Assembly: GCA_014905825.1 (NCBI GenBank)
Contig: JACGCN010000020.1
Location: 186,001-250,000 of the forward strand
Reading direction: 5' to 3'
Length of the DNA stretch: 64,000 bases
DNA from: Lyophyllum atratum
Lineage: Eukaryota > Basidiomycota > Agaricomycetes > Agaricales > Lyophyllaceae
Below are positions 34,401 through 47,369 of the stretch, one piece after another. The notes beneath the pieces were generated by a model, which was not told the DNA's origin, searched no databases, and saw only the letters and a list, made by a program, of their open reading frames with translations. Each line of letters opens with the position of its first letter. The stretch's first letter is position 1. The position numbers and the translations under genes are program-made.

Positions 34401-37400
34401 GCGAGCACGTAGTAAACGGGCGTAAACGGGGACCTGGTCCGGTAAGCATTCTGAACGCCTATCGAACGGGGCCACAAGGGTGTCCACCGCCGGGGTCCGT
34501 GCGTGTCCTTGCATGAGCAGACGCAATTCTGTGCCGAGTGATGAAGACGGTTTTCAGGAGGCCCTCCTGCCAGAATGAGGTATGTCCCTTGCATTTTGCA
34601 AGGATTCGTCATGAGAATGACCCGCGATGGCAACAGGTACTTGAAGATGTGGATATGTCAATCGCTGACCCTCTTCTTCGACGAATGACAAGTGATACTT
34701 ATCGATATTGATGGACGTAAAGAACATGACAAGATGGGAAGTGTTGACCCTGCCGAAAGGCTCGGCGCTCGGCTGTGCGTCGACACAACGAAGCGGTGCT
34801 GAGCTCATTCCACCGTCAAGTACTTCTCGCACGAAACGTAAGACATGGTCTATGTAGAAGAAAACATGTTCAGAGATCTGGGGGCGGGGGGGAATGTCGC
34901 TCCATATGGAAGATAACTACTGACATTTGACTCAGAGCCTAGAGGTTACTCCAGCGCGATCACGTAGCCATGGAAAGATGGTTTCATCACAGAGCTTGTC
35001 TAGTTTGGGGCAAAGGACAAATCCTGAGGCAGAGAGTGGATAGAAGTTCAGAACCTTCTTTGAACGGCAAGATTGGGTCATGCGGTCACGTCCGCTCCAT
35101 CTAGTGAAAGCAGGGATTCAGCAACAAGGGGAGTGGGAGGTGGCGGCGACAAGGTGGTCGATGGACATAATTGAATTGAGCATCGTGCCCTAGCTCCTGA
35201 TGCGTACGTAGATCATCTGGACAAGCCGGTGACGGACCTTGCACAAAAAGCTGATGGGCAATAGATCGATAAAATCTTAGGGAACACTATGCATTCAAGG
35301 AATAGGACAGTACGCCGAGGGCGACGCAAACGACGGAAGATTTCCTAAAATTTGAAATGGAGATTGACGCGTGAATAGGAGTGGACAGCAGTCAAGCATG
35401 GATGTAAACCTTGAATATGGGGCACAAATCCGTTATACCCCAGTGATATGGAGCTGGGTTCGTTTCTTAATACAAATGCAGGGCATTGGCATGCGAATAG
35501 CACCTTTCAGCGTTTTCTGTGGCCTATGCGAGGCAGCCTTCCTGTCCCATCCATTATCAACACAAAGTTACCGAACAAGGGACTGAAAACGCTTACAAAG
35601 AAGTCCATCGCACGCTCTACAGATAACGTTCCCGATTCTACTTCCCCTCGAGATCTATTTCCACAGACTCCCTGTGTATAAGGGCAAGGAACGTTACACG
35701 TGGATATAGTATGCCTTCGCAGAAAACCAGGCTAAGCTCCGTGTACAGCGGCTCTAAGCACGACAGAGGTCAACATGGAGGGAGGGGCATCCGCAGTCTG
35801 CGTGAAGGAGAAAATAGGTTCCTATCAGGCCTGGTACATCCATTTGCATTTGTCATTCGCGATCTACCTAGCATTCGACTGCATCGGCAGGTGGGTGGAC
35901 ACGCTGCATCACGACTATCCTTGGATAAGCTTCACAACTACACTTCCGGGTACGCTTTGAAAGACATCAGCTTCGCTCCTCAAGATCGGACGGCTCTGAC
36001 TTACATCTGGAAAGATGTGCGGAGGCCGTATTGCTAACCCTCCCAGCTCGCTCAGTGGCTCGGAATACAGATGGGAGACTGCCTTGTCAATTGAGTTTTG
36101 GAAGGTCCGTTTAAATTCCTCCGTTAAGCCCGTCACGATTGTAGCGGCGTGCGAGCGCTGGCAGGCAAAACGTCGGTAGGATAAGAAACCTGCCCCGATC
36201 GTCCAGGGCAATGATTAGCACTTGTTTGGGTGATCTCTAAAATAACAAACAGGAGGGTGGCCCATTGAGCTTCTAACGAAGGTAATCCGCCAGAAAACCA
36301 GCGTCAAAATGGTGCCGGCGTATAGCTAGCCACGAGGCGCTCATCCAGGAGGAACTGTGAACTGGGGCTTGTTACTCACAAAGGCGAAATGTACTTCCGT
36401 GGATAAACCCCGTTTACCAAACGAGAAGTCTCCATCCAAACACCCATGTGTATAGCTCCCTGCAGCTAAATGACAAAGCGCAACTCCGTATTCAAATTTT
36501 TGGGGTTTGATGGAGGGGCACTTACCCACGTCTAGACCGCCTCAGGAAACGTCGAGTTCTTTCCTGATGCCCCCAAACCCCGCGCGGCACGAGCGTAACA
36601 GGACAAATTGTCGAATGTGAGTCCTCCTCGTGGTTTCCATGTTGAATGAGATACGACCAGCTATACACGAGACACTTTGCCTAACTGAGTCGGGCGCCGT
36701 CAGAGATATAGGAGACACGTGCGTCGATTTTGAATTGCTGACACCTTCCACCCATCGCGTCTCCGCAACCTTGCTTTGGGTGTGGTATACGGCGTAGGTG
36801 GACCTGGTCACGCGAGGTTATGTGCGACAGGAAAAGGGTGGCCCGGCAAGGGGAAGTCCAACAGCCATGTCCCCGTGCCGTGCTGAACCATGTAGGGACG
36901 TTTTCCGCATGGACTTAGTTCTAGAACCAAAGTGAGGTCCATTTATGTGTTGAAGGGACCTGGGCTCCTACTGAGCTCATAAACATAGCCGGCTATGCTC
37001 TGTTCCGAGGGTGTAAAATTATCGGCTCGAAGCGATTGGGTCTGGTAATTTGCGCCTTGGTTTGAGAAAAGGGCCGATGAGTACGTGTCTAATCTTCCGC
37101 ACCGAAAAAAAGGGATGACCGCCATGCTAGGCAGCTTCAAGTCAACGTGGTAGTCGCCTAGAAAACAAAATCAGTCATGACTAGCACAAGCTTTAAAGTT
37201 CGATAGACCCTTCTCACCTGGCTGGATAAACAGCAACCATTCGGGGTGAACAAAAAAGCGACGTATTCCCGCTGATATGTCAGAGTGGGGCTCGCGACCC
37301 TGTGCAGGATGCCGCACCAGTGTGTTCACTGTGTCACAGTTTTGAGCGTGAGCCCTAGTCCTATCATTTTGAGTGCGGCTGATCTCATATCTCATCTCTG

Positions 37401-39008
37401 TCGTATAGTAAAGCCGTGTTTAGTCATTTCATCCATGGAAGATGAATTGAGAACCACTCGATCACCCTACCTAGCGTTTCCGGGCGACCGGGACAAAGCG
37501 TGAAGAGCGAACTTTTGGACCGAGCGCACCTCCAGGGAATAGACCGGGATGTCGAAGAACAGCGATTTCGGCGATCTTCGCGACGTGGGATCATGTTCGT
37601 CCTCGACGTCGTGATGATTGCGTTCGGGGCCAGGGTCGGTCGTCATTCAATTGCCCAGCATCGTTCAGTACTCCGGAGACGAATAAAGGCCCTGTTTTTC
37701 CCTGCGCCTGCTCCCACCTCGAAGGAACCGTAATGTCGAAGGATTGACAAGTTGTGGCCAAGCTGCCATATCGTCTTGACGGTTCCGGTAAACCGCCTGA
37801 GGCTGTGCACTTTACGGACGTCCGTTGTTTGCTTCCGCTTCATTCTCCGTCCTCCACCGCCGGAACTTTTATCTACTGAGTCTGGCCATGTGCGTCGATA
37901 CGGTAGGCCTCTTATTGGTGCTCCCAATGAAGCCTAATAGAACTGGATAAAGATTCACTGCGGCTTTTCCGAAGGAAACCAGAATTTTGCAGAATACTTA
38001 TCGTGTTGATTGCAAGCTATCGCAAGCCAAATTAGACTCTCTCATAACCTGAAGGCATAAACCTCGTGTGAGTCGTTATACTTTTAAATGTGACTTATGG
38101 GCATACCTACTTCCAATCCTCAAGTTCTCAACTCGCGTTCCTCCACTCTCAGCATAACGGGATCCCAGGCGTACTCCAAACACTCACGACCTCCAACCAC
38201 GGATCTAACTATCATCGGCAACACTTGTAAACGAGCACCTGTGACCCATTCCATTTGCCTACCGTCCATCAATCCAGATCTAATTCTACGTGTTCTCTCG
38301 TCTCTCTCGAACGTCACGACTCGACCCACCTCAATACAGAGCACCATGACTGAACCCAGCGAACCGCCCCAATCACAAATTCAAAACTGCCCGACCTTCT
38401 CTTGATCTTGAATTAGTGAAGGGAGCCACCACTTGTCGAGCCGTAATACGGGTCTGCGTAGCAGGTGCGCACGTAGGCATACGCAGACAGGTTTCATGTC
38501 GGGACTGCACAAGTGAACCAGGGCACACAGGACGATTTCTATGTTTTCGAGACCTGGGGTATGGCGTGTACCTAAGATTGACCTGTAGTAACAAAAAGGA
38601 ACCTCCTAGTATACGGTCCATCCATTGATGATAATAACATTCTCGGACCTGCCAATTGTAAATCCAGTTCTAGACCGCAAACCTCCAGCCGAAAGCGCAA
38701 CGTAGCAGGCGACAAAATAAAGAACCCCACTCCTCATAACATACAACTCCAACTCTACATCACAACAGTATAACAAACTCTCTAAGCACGGGTATCCAAA
38801 CCACTGGCAACAGGCACGGGGTGACGGGAGGCGGGAGGGGGTATGTACGCGTAGCGTAATCAAATGTCCAGGGTCAGAAAGGAGGAAGAGAAAAGAGTAT
38901 CATACAGCGGTATCGTACAGTATCGTATATCACAACTATCGCTCAGGCGAATCAAATACACAAGGTCCAAATCTAAACACACCCCCCCCTCCCCTCCCCC
39001 CCAAAAAA
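31401..39008. other. About 7.6 kb without a resolvable gene; exon-like fragments on the minus strand
   Basis: Several short minus-strand stretches look like spliced exons but cannot be joined with confidence. They include LDVNYGFRVRCGQGVPM with a SDIKCHTY motif near 32120, a related TASADVCSEIKCHWY near 31860, VADAGSNTKCLRADV near 32880, MREVLDGGMSSAPLRC near 34830, RTFQNSIDKAVSHLYSE near 36100, and FFVHPEWLLFIQPG followed by an intron-like gap and DYHVDLKLPSMAVIPFF near 37250-37110. An 11-bp direct repeat CAACTTGTACC occurs twice near 31930. These may be remnants of a decayed, lineage-specific gene family. Nothing here is recognised. Confidence 0.35.
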
Positions 39009-41671
39009 TCAATCCTCCCTCCTCCCCATAACAAACGCCCCCCCCCACCCCGGCCCCCCCGGATCCGCACTCCCAATCCTCCAACTCCCCACCACCGTGT
39101 CCCCCCCCACCACATACCCACAAAACAACGTCGTCCCCAGCCAGGCGTCCTGCGGACGGGTGGGGCTGCGGAGGAGGAGGAGGAGGCCGTCCCAGGGGCG
39201 GATGCGGCCGTGGTAGGTGAAGGGGTGGAAGGCGAGGGCGTGGGACGGGTCGGGCTGAGGGGGGGGGGGGGGGGAGGGGGGTTAGCATTCGTTCGATTGA
39301 AGGTGGATAACGACTCAGAGGATGGAGAGGGAGAGAGAGGGGGCGAGGAGAAAGGAAAGAGAAGGAAGGAAGACAAAACAAGAGAAAGAGAAGAAACGAA
39401 CCTTCCCAACCAACACCACCTCCCCCAACCCATCACACCTCCCCCTCCCCCTCCTCTCCCACTCATGCGCCGGCGGCGACGCACCACCCACCCACCCCTC
39501 CTCCACGTCCCACGGCGTCATCAATTCATCACCCTCTTCCCCTTCCCCTTCCCCCTCCTCCGACGATGACGAAGAAGTAGAGGAAGGCCCCTCGCGTAGC
39601 TGGAGCCGCCGCCTGAACTCCGCGCGCTGCAAACACCTGATACACGCGCCCTGGTCATGCTCGTACCCCACCCCCTCCCCCGTCCCTCCCTCATCGCCGC
39701 ATCCCTCCCCCTCCCCAGCCTTCTCCGCCTCACACCTCCCTAACCCCTCAAACGCCTCATTCCCCAACCGCCGCCCAACCCTCTCCGGGACCTTCCGACG
39801 CCTATACACCCCCCGCTCCCGTCCCACCACCAGCTCTACGCGCTCCATCCCGTCGGGGCAGGTTGAAGAGGTGGAGGGGTAGGGGGAGACGCGAGGCACA
39901 CGATCGCCCTCGAACCACGCATTATTCATTCCATCATGCTCCTCCCCCGCCCCAGCGCAAACGGTACACGCACCTCCTCCTCCTCCTCCTCCTCTCCCCA
40001 CTCCTCCTCATCTTCGTCCCTCTCCTCGTCGGTGTGATTATGCGAAGGCACGTATGAGGATTTAGCAGGAGGAGTAAGAGGAGGGGAAGGAGAAGGCTCG
40101 GGCACGACCTCCCCGATGACGCCGTGCAGCTCCTGGAGGCGCACGAAGAAGGGTCGAGGGGCGACCCCGAGGGCGGGTTCGGTGAGGAGCCCGTGGGGTG
40201 GGTGGAGCGGGGTGTTGATGAGGGCTTGGGTTTCGGCTTCGCCTGGGATCTACGAATGTTCCATGCATCAGCACTACGAAATATGGATGAGAGGGAGAGA
40301 GAGAACGCACCAGCATACGACCCACCCAAAGCCCCTCCATGCTGAAGGGCTCGTACACGCGTCCGTAGGGCACGCGAGGGGGCATCCGCATGAGGTCGCC
40401 GCACATCCTGAGACGCATCCAGTCCGCGTCCCATTTCGCGCTCTTCCCCTTCCCTCTGCGCACCCCAGGGAGGAGGTACTCGCCCGAATGCGGCGCCTTC
40501 CCGACCCACCGTGGGATCGGCGGCGGAGGCTCGAAGCCCGGGAACACCGTTCCCTCGGGCCTCGATGGGAATGGTTGCTCGTCGTCGTGGAGAGGGCCTT
40601 TCGGTTTGGGCCACGCCCGCCCCCCAGGCAATCGTGCACTCCAAGACCAATTAAACTCCTCCATATCCTCCCTCGTCGGCCCCACCCCAAACTTCCCCCT
40701 CCCCCACGCCTCCTCCCTCGTCCGATCAAAATGCGGCGGAATCGGGAACGGCGTGCACTCCGCGCGCGCCAAGAAAAGTAGTTTCGCAGCGATGGCGGAG
40801 AGGGGCCGGGCGAGCTGGGGGCGGGAGGTGTAGTGGACGATGGAGGTGGGGTCGGGGTCGGGGTAGATGGGGTAGGGCCCGTGCGGGGTGGGGATGGTGG
40901 AGGGGGCGTGGGTGGGGGTTATGGGGGGTGGGATGAGGTAGTGGTTGGGTGGGGCGAGGGCGGTGGGGTAGCGGTAGGGGACGTAGACGAAGGGGAGGAG
41001 GAGTTGGGTTATTTGGGCGCGTTGGGCGGGGGTTTCGTTCAGGAGGGATTCTGCACGAACTATATTAGGTTATAATAATGAAATGAGTTTAGGCACGTAC
41101 CTTCTGTGGTGAGCAGCCACATGAGCCAAAGCGCGTGGGCGTTGAGTCCATTATCGAGCGGCCACCCGTCGTTATCTTCAGCGCCGTCGTACAGCCGGGA
41201 CCGCACAAACGCATCGACGAACTCGTCGGCGCGTCCCCACTGCACAAGCTGCCTCGCGTTCTTCCCGTCGTCCTCGAGCATCATCACGACGCCTATCTGT
41301 AGCGCCTCCTCGACGCCGACATCGGGGAGCTCCTCACCCGGGGCGGCCGAGATGCGCAGCTCGCGGCGGCGGAACACGCGGAGGGCAGCGAAATACTGCG
41401 TCATCTGATCGACGCACTGAGTAGGCGTCGGGCGGAAGGCGCGGCGCGTGACGGCCGCGACGTCGAATTTTTGACGGAATATCCGGGAGTACAGCCCCGG
41501 GTTGGTTTCTGGGACTAGGAGACCGTGGAGAGCCTTGCATGTCTGCATGAGCGGGACCAGGATATCCGGCGGGCCAATGGGCTCGAGGTCTGTAAGCTCG
41601 AGAGCGATGGCATCGAAGATCTCAAGCGGTAGCCGAGTGACGTAGCACGACGAGTGCGAGTGGGGGGCCAT
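39009..41671 (-). CDS. F-box-like gene, copy B (nearly intact, one apparent 1-nt frameshift)
   Basis: Exons 41671-41101, 41050-40311, 40249-39402 and 39254-39009. The protein begins MAPHSHSSCYVTRLPLEIFD, an F-box-like start (LPLEIFDAIALELTDLEP). It ends with a domain (HPFTYHGRIRPWDGLLLLLR, TTLFCGYVVGGDTVVGSWR) common in large agaricomycete F-box proteins. The middle is acidic and low-complexity, with a CxxC pair (GACIRCLQRAEF). Exon 3 is 848 nt, one short of a multiple of three. Comparison with copy A places the missing base in the G-rich tract near 39937-39960: the upstream frame reads VPFALGRGRS, while the downstream frame reads EEHDGMNNAWFEG. This is either a real frameshift or an assembly error in a G run. 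All splice sites are canonical. Confidence 0.8.
39259..39274. repeat. 16-base poly-G run in an intron acceptor tract
   Basis: Sixteen consecutive G on the plus strand form the polypyrimidine (C) tract of the last intron of copy B, between a GCTAAC branch-point-like site and the CTCAG acceptor at 39255. The corresponding tract in copy A is mostly T, so the tract expanded or was replaced after duplication. Confidence 0.9.
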
Positions 41672-42961
41672 GGTTCGAGGGAAGGGAAAGAAGACGGAGT
41701 GATAGACCCGCTATTCATAGTCTCTGCTGCTGTACACGTCCAAGCCATCGTAACGGTAAAGGTTTGGCAGGCCCACCGGCGAAATCCGAGAGCTGGTAAT
41801 GAAGGAGAAAAAATAGATTTTCGTGGGCGGCAACGACCCTTGCGCGTTCCTACCCCCGATCCCCCCGATCAAAGATGAGCAGATCTAGATCTTGCTTTTG
41901 ATCCCCGTCTTCCATTTACGTAACTTGTGTTGTGCATCATCTCCGCTGCAAGGGTCCTTGTCCCTCCGCTTTCACACCCACTGTCGGTCTTGTGTCTTCG
42001 GCTGTGGACGCGAAAATCCCACATTGAGCTCGACGTCCGAATGCCGTCGCGACTCCCTCGTAACGTTGATCAACTAAGGAAGACAGATCTAACCACCATC
42101 CTTGACGGGACCCTATGCCGATGCCGACGCCGTAAGTTCTCGAACAATTCTGACATATCGTACACACGCGCACTCACGAACAAGTCCGTCATCATTCAAG
42201 CTTTCAAGCTCAAGCCGCGACTCTATCATTACCACATCCCGTTACGCACCCTTCTTCAATTCATTCCTTCCTCTTCTCTTAGACTCTATTCTCGCGAATA
42301 AGCAGCTAGCGCTACGAAGTCTAGCTGAACATATGTATCGACATTCTCGTAAGCACCGCACCCGCGCCCATCCCTTTCTTCTTTCCTCTTTCCGCTCCAA
42401 ACTGACCGCCGTAACAAGAAAAAACCCTTAGCTCTAATTTATCTGTCAGAAGTAAAACCCACACATGGATACTGTAACGTTGCTGTAACGGGTTACGGAG
42501 AGGCGCTGCACCCACGCACGGCAGCTTAAACTAAAACTGCACCGAACAACGGCTTGCGCGGCACTCTAAGCTCTTGGCCCACAGTCACCCGCCGGGCGTT
42601 CCTGCCGCTGGACCCTCTTGTGAATCTACTTGGCATCCACCTGTGTTATTGTACCCTCGCGATGGTCGCTGGTCGCCTTAGACGAGTGCCTTCAACTTTC
42701 TTCCCTTGCCTCGCTTGTCGCTTGATCTAAGCCCTCCAGCTGTCGACAGCCGCCCGCCCTTGGCCCGCCCGTCGCGTGAGTGTTACAGAACCCAACGAGG
42801 ACGCAAGGAAAGAAACACAAGATCAAAGAGAAAGACGCACGACCCGCCCACCCTGCCTCAAGCCAAGTCATTCCCATCTCTACTCGAAGCCTCCTTTAGT
42901 CTTCCGGACGACAACAACAAAAACACAACATATCGCTACACCTAACGTACGTCTTACGCCT

Positions 42962-43245
42962 GTGGACGCATCCCGCGCAGGGTCCCAGCCTCGTGATAAA
43001 TCCATACCTAGCGCCCCTCCCGCTCCTCGAGCTCCTACCCTTCAAATTCCCTATGCCTCATCCCACCCCCCCCCCCTGGGATCCCGCTAACCCCCGTGAC
43101 CTACAGCGACACATCGACACGCTCCCCCCGTCCCTGATCTGCGTTGCGAATTTGGGACGGGAGGACAACAACGTAACATACACGTACGCGCACGCATATG
43201 GACGCGTCCCGCGCAGGGTCCCACCCTCGTGATGGATACCTAGCG
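42962..43245 (+). repeat. Pair of ~48-bp direct repeats
   Basis: TGGACGCATCCCGCGCAGGG and its continuation through CTCGTGAT..ATACCTAGCG occurs at 42962-43012 and again at 43199-43245 with few changes and a 4-nt gap. It lies within a region lacking genes. Confidence 0.75.
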
Positions 43246-43921
43246 TCTGGCCACCTGCACCGCCCCTGGACTCGCAGCTTGTCGGCTGGATAAAGGAAAG
43301 TCTCAGATAATCAATCGCTTGGCGGACGAGGAGACGTAACTTAACTCATAATAGCGGCTTTTGAGGACCCGCATCCGCGAGAACTGTATACGTCTCGCAG
43401 CCGTTGTTTGTCTGAACGAATCGGGGTGGGGGTGGGAGTGACGGCCGCTACATATACGCTGTATGGCATATACACCAACAAAAGGTGGGGAGAGCTCAGG
43501 CTATCCTGAGCGTGTTTCACTGCCTGCGAGATCCAGAGTTGCGGGGGGCGGGGCAGCGTGCCGAGGTGGCCTGTCAGTGCGACACCACTACTTCGTACTA
43601 CTATTACTGCTAATACTATCGGATTCAATTGCGAGCCTATTATGTCCCGCGCGTTCAAGCAGTTTAGCCAATCGTGATCCAGGGCAGCCCAGAGGCAAAG
43701 CGTGTAAGATGGCATGAATAGGCAGGCGCGTCGTGACTCCTGTGTCTCGGCGTGGCAAGGACTGGTTGAACCACGGAAGGACGGTGAACGGCCATACGTA
43801 GTAGTAGTAGTGCTAGATCTGGATGGGGTATGTACAACACTGACTCTGACTTGACGGTCTGCATCTGCGCCAAAGTTATAAATTTAGTCTTAAGCGCCTT
43901 TCGTACTAGCCGTGGCCGACC

Positions 43922-43976
43922 GGTACAGTACTGACTGGGATGGCACAGAGACCCCCATCCCAGTCAGTACTGTACC
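43922..43976. repeat. Perfect 22-bp inverted repeat with 11-nt loop
   Basis: The arm 43922-43943 starts GGTACAGTACTGACTGGGAT. The arm 43955-43976 is its exact reverse complement, beginning CCATCCCAGTC. The loop CACAGAGACCC is 11 nt. Symmetry stops abruptly at the outer ends. It could form a stable hairpin in DNA or RNA. No neighbouring gene explains it. Confidence 0.95.
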
Positions 43977-46900
43977 CATCCTCGACATTCGCGGTACTCA
44001 ATACCGGAGGCTTGGACAATAAATGGTTTTCGAATCACGCAGGGTGTCAATGTTGAGGGTGTCATCTCGAGCGCCCTAGGTACACACTGTACGTCAAGCA
44101 CCCCAGAGTATATTTACATCACTAGTAGACAGGTAATAATGCACAGCTCGCCGGCAGCACTAGACGATCCTACATAGTACTATAATAGTACAGAGTGACT
44201 TGCCATCCTAAGAAGCCCGCTGCTATAAATAACAGGATAGCATGTCAGAAGTGAAGGCGTCCGTAAGTATATCGCCCTTTCGTAGGGTTTCGCACATGTG
44301 TAATAACGGATTTTATGTCATTTTTACATACGCATCCCAAAAACGGGCGAACCCTCCTTCTCCGGGGTCCAAAAGTACGGCATGAATGTGTGGAGCCGCT
44401 TTCGAAATATGTCGTACGTCGAAGAGAGGAGCTTCGAACGAACCGGTTCGTTGATAACACTACCGATAGGTAGGAAGACAGCTTAAATGACAGCCATCCC
44501 TCTATCATACCTACGCACTTCGGACACGGGCATTGACGCCGAAGTAGAACAAATGAAGAACCACAACGAAACGAACGGACAAAAAAAAACAAAACAAGAA
44601 AACAAGGAAACAAAAAAAAACACATACAACGCCCAAGCCGCTGGGACACCTTTCCCGCCTATGTACCCATCTCCACGTATCCCGTCCGAGTCCGAGTAAA
44701 CTGGTGCCTTGACCATGATAACAACAACATAGACCTTCCCTGATCGTCGTCCTTCCTAACTTGCACTCGGAGCCGTAACAGCGCACAAATCCTATCACGC
44801 GCGCGCGCGGTGTTTCTACATCCGAGATCCGAGTCGTAGTCGTAGTACCAGGATGGGCATGGCGATGATCCAATGGCTGACGATGATTTAGTATGGCGGG
44901 TATGGCGGGGGCGCGGGGAGGGACGCTGGAGTTTCGGATGCGAGCGTCATGCACCCATATTCGCTGCGCTTGCAGGGCGTGGACGAGTTGTAGTGGGGTG
45001 CGATCTAGACGGTGTAATAGAAAGAGACACGCGTGGAGGGCGTCAGGGAGAAGCGCCGGACAGCAGTGAGGTGCTAGATGTCAAATGGACATCACCCGCA
45101 TCCCAGACAAATGTACCCATACGTGTACGGCCGCGCATTTCATATCGTCAGCTGCATATCTGTATCCCACGTCTTCGAGAAGTAAGCAGTTGGAGGTCCG
45201 ACTATCAGCGAGATGAGAAGCAATCGGAGTTGGCGTTGATCAGAGATAGTGGACATACCCATGTCGTGCGCGACCCAAACGACGGTATGTTCGTTGATAT
45301 CGAGTCGCATTTCAAAATGTTTCTCATGTCGTATCTGCCATCTTGGGAAGTGTGGCAATAGGCAGCTCGAGGCCCGAAACTTAACGCGTCGGCGCGGTGG
45401 TTATTCGGCATGAAATCCCCATATGTGATAGCTGGGGTCCAGACGATGGTATGCAGGGTGCGTGCTTGGTACGAAGCTTGTGCATTTGAATTGGCCATTG
45501 CGGGGACTGTCATGACCGTGATGTCGAGGGGGGCACGGAAGCAGGCAAGAGGCTAGAACGAGTTATTCTTGTCAATTGTATCATGATCATGATCGGAGTA
45601 CATACGTGATAGAAATAGATTATAGAGCGGAGATGATGCAGGGAGACCTCGGACGCAAGAGTCGGCAACGAGGGACCTATAGCGCTTCGCCTTGTCAGCA
45701 CCGTCGAGGACCATCCCTATCGATTCCGCAGATGACCTATCACATGGAGCACATTGCTCACACGCGATGGAGCTATTATCGGCTACGATGCCCGTGGGCC
45801 GTCGTGCAGTAGATGTCAGTACCACTCTGCAGGATGGCGAACAGGCCATGAGCGCTGAGCGGAAGTGAACCTGGAACTCCCCATCGCACTAGCGGAAATG
45901 AAGGCCGCCCCAGGCGCGTTGTTGCGTCCCAATGCCAGCAAGCATCGGCTGCTGCCTGCTGGGAGATTCCGGGAGGGCGGAGTTCAATTCGTCCAATATC
46001 CAATATGCACGGAGGCTACCCTGTCATTCGCCAGGGGAGAGAGACCTTTTGACGGGGGTCATCATGAGGTTCACGGATGAAGGGCGTGTGAGGCGCGCTA
46101 TGCGAAGCCGACGTTACGGTAGCGGTTGTGCGGTGGGTGCTGGTATGTCATGAGACTACTTTAGTTGGAGGAAGAGAAGCTCCTGCTGAGGGCATGGACC
46201 GCTCTCGAACCTCGGCGGACTTCATGACTTGGGCTGTGCGGAAAAATCACTGATCAACACTGCAGCAGGTCTTTAAGACAAGCCAACGCCTAAGAAAATA
46301 GTGTAAAACAAACCTGATCACAGCATCGTCTATTAAAGGTCCTTCCCTGGTCCTTTACATAGGCTGTCAAGGCTCTGGGCCGCCATATCTATCCTCTGAC
46401 TGGGCGAGGCGACTGGGAATAGAACCGCTATCAATGGGGAACCCATCATGAACCGAAGGCAACTTGCGAGAATTGCAAATTCACGAAGTCCGCGAAGGTG
46501 TGTTGACATGGCCTATGCCATTCGATGTTCTGGGCCGCCCAGAACATCGGAGACGATGTGTCTCTGATTTTCAGATCAGTGGCGTGGCGTGGAGTCTGCG
46601 AAATAGCGCTAGCAAGAAAAGGTTCTGGTGGAAAGATGCGACGTTGGGACCCAGCGACGAAGGCCGTGCGCTCGTTATGAGTGGAGAGTGGCGAGTGCTG
46701 CTGTTGTGACATGTGGACAACATGTGGACGTAGAAATCCGAATGACCTTTTCCTGCCCACGGTCACTTGCTCATGATCACTTGGGTCCTGGATAGAATTT
46801 GTTGTCTCCCAACTCCGAAACAAAACCTTCACGACCATTTCCCAAGGGATTTATCCTAGTCAGTAGCATTCAGGTGATCCAAGCCTTCGCTGATGGGGCG

Positions 46901-47369
46901 CGATATCCAACTCACGACTGAGTGAGGGAAGTCATTTCGAGCAGCCGTCAAACAGTGCACGCCGGAGCAGATAAAGCTTTCGAGTCCTTCTGGAGTCGCC
47001 GAGGGACAAAACAAATCTAGGGTGGAGGTGAGTCCTACACCGTCCATTTATTTCGTCATTGATCTAGGGGTAGCATACGGCGAAATGTGCCGTGTGGGCC
47101 ACCTGTAGATCATGATAGTTGTAACGACAGGAATGACAGCTGAGTGAACTTCATGGGAGGTAGGCGAGCATGGGCTTCTCAGCTGTACAAATAACCTACA
47201 GAGGTGCCCAATGCGAACAGCATATCAGTGCGGTTTTTCGCTCTTGGATATGCTCTGGTTGATTTCAGTCAAGCCGACTTCGACCACTGTTCCCGCGCCA
47301 GCTGGATATCCACAGGCTAACACGTCGCGGTAACTTCAACTGCACTTTAATGACTCTTACTTTGTGCGA

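Larger units (their letters stand above)
39009..42150 (-). repeat. Right arm of the ~3-kb inverted duplication
   Basis: Reverse-complement partner of 18150-21135, separated from it by about 17.9 kb. The homology includes the gene and about 450 bp upstream. The upstream part is more diverged and contains several indels. Confidence 0.88.
42151..47369. other. Gene-poor region with repeats
   Basis: No gene is supported. Contents: a ~48-bp segment repeated at 42962-43012 and 43199-43245, a perfect 22-bp inverted repeat at 43922-43976, a near-palindrome GTACTATAATAGTAC near 44178, A-rich tracts at 44580-44620, and an alternating GC stretch near 44800. Short minus-strand frames at 44.2-46.8 kb have no splice support. 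Confidence 0.4.

Noticed and set aside
38860..39487. Pro/Gly-rich minus-strand frames of about 175-183 codons
   Set aside because: Alternative frames of the last exons and G-rich introns of F-box-like copy B, without independent support.
39938..39973. Possible 36-bp intron in F-box-like copy B that would restore the frame
   Set aside because: Shorter than any other intron in the window, and the corresponding sequence in copy A is coding and one base longer. A single-base loss is simpler.
45205..46003. Overlapping minus-strand frames at 45.2-46.0 kb as a possible receptor-like gene
   Set aside because: No consistent exon chain or recognisable transmembrane pattern could be built.
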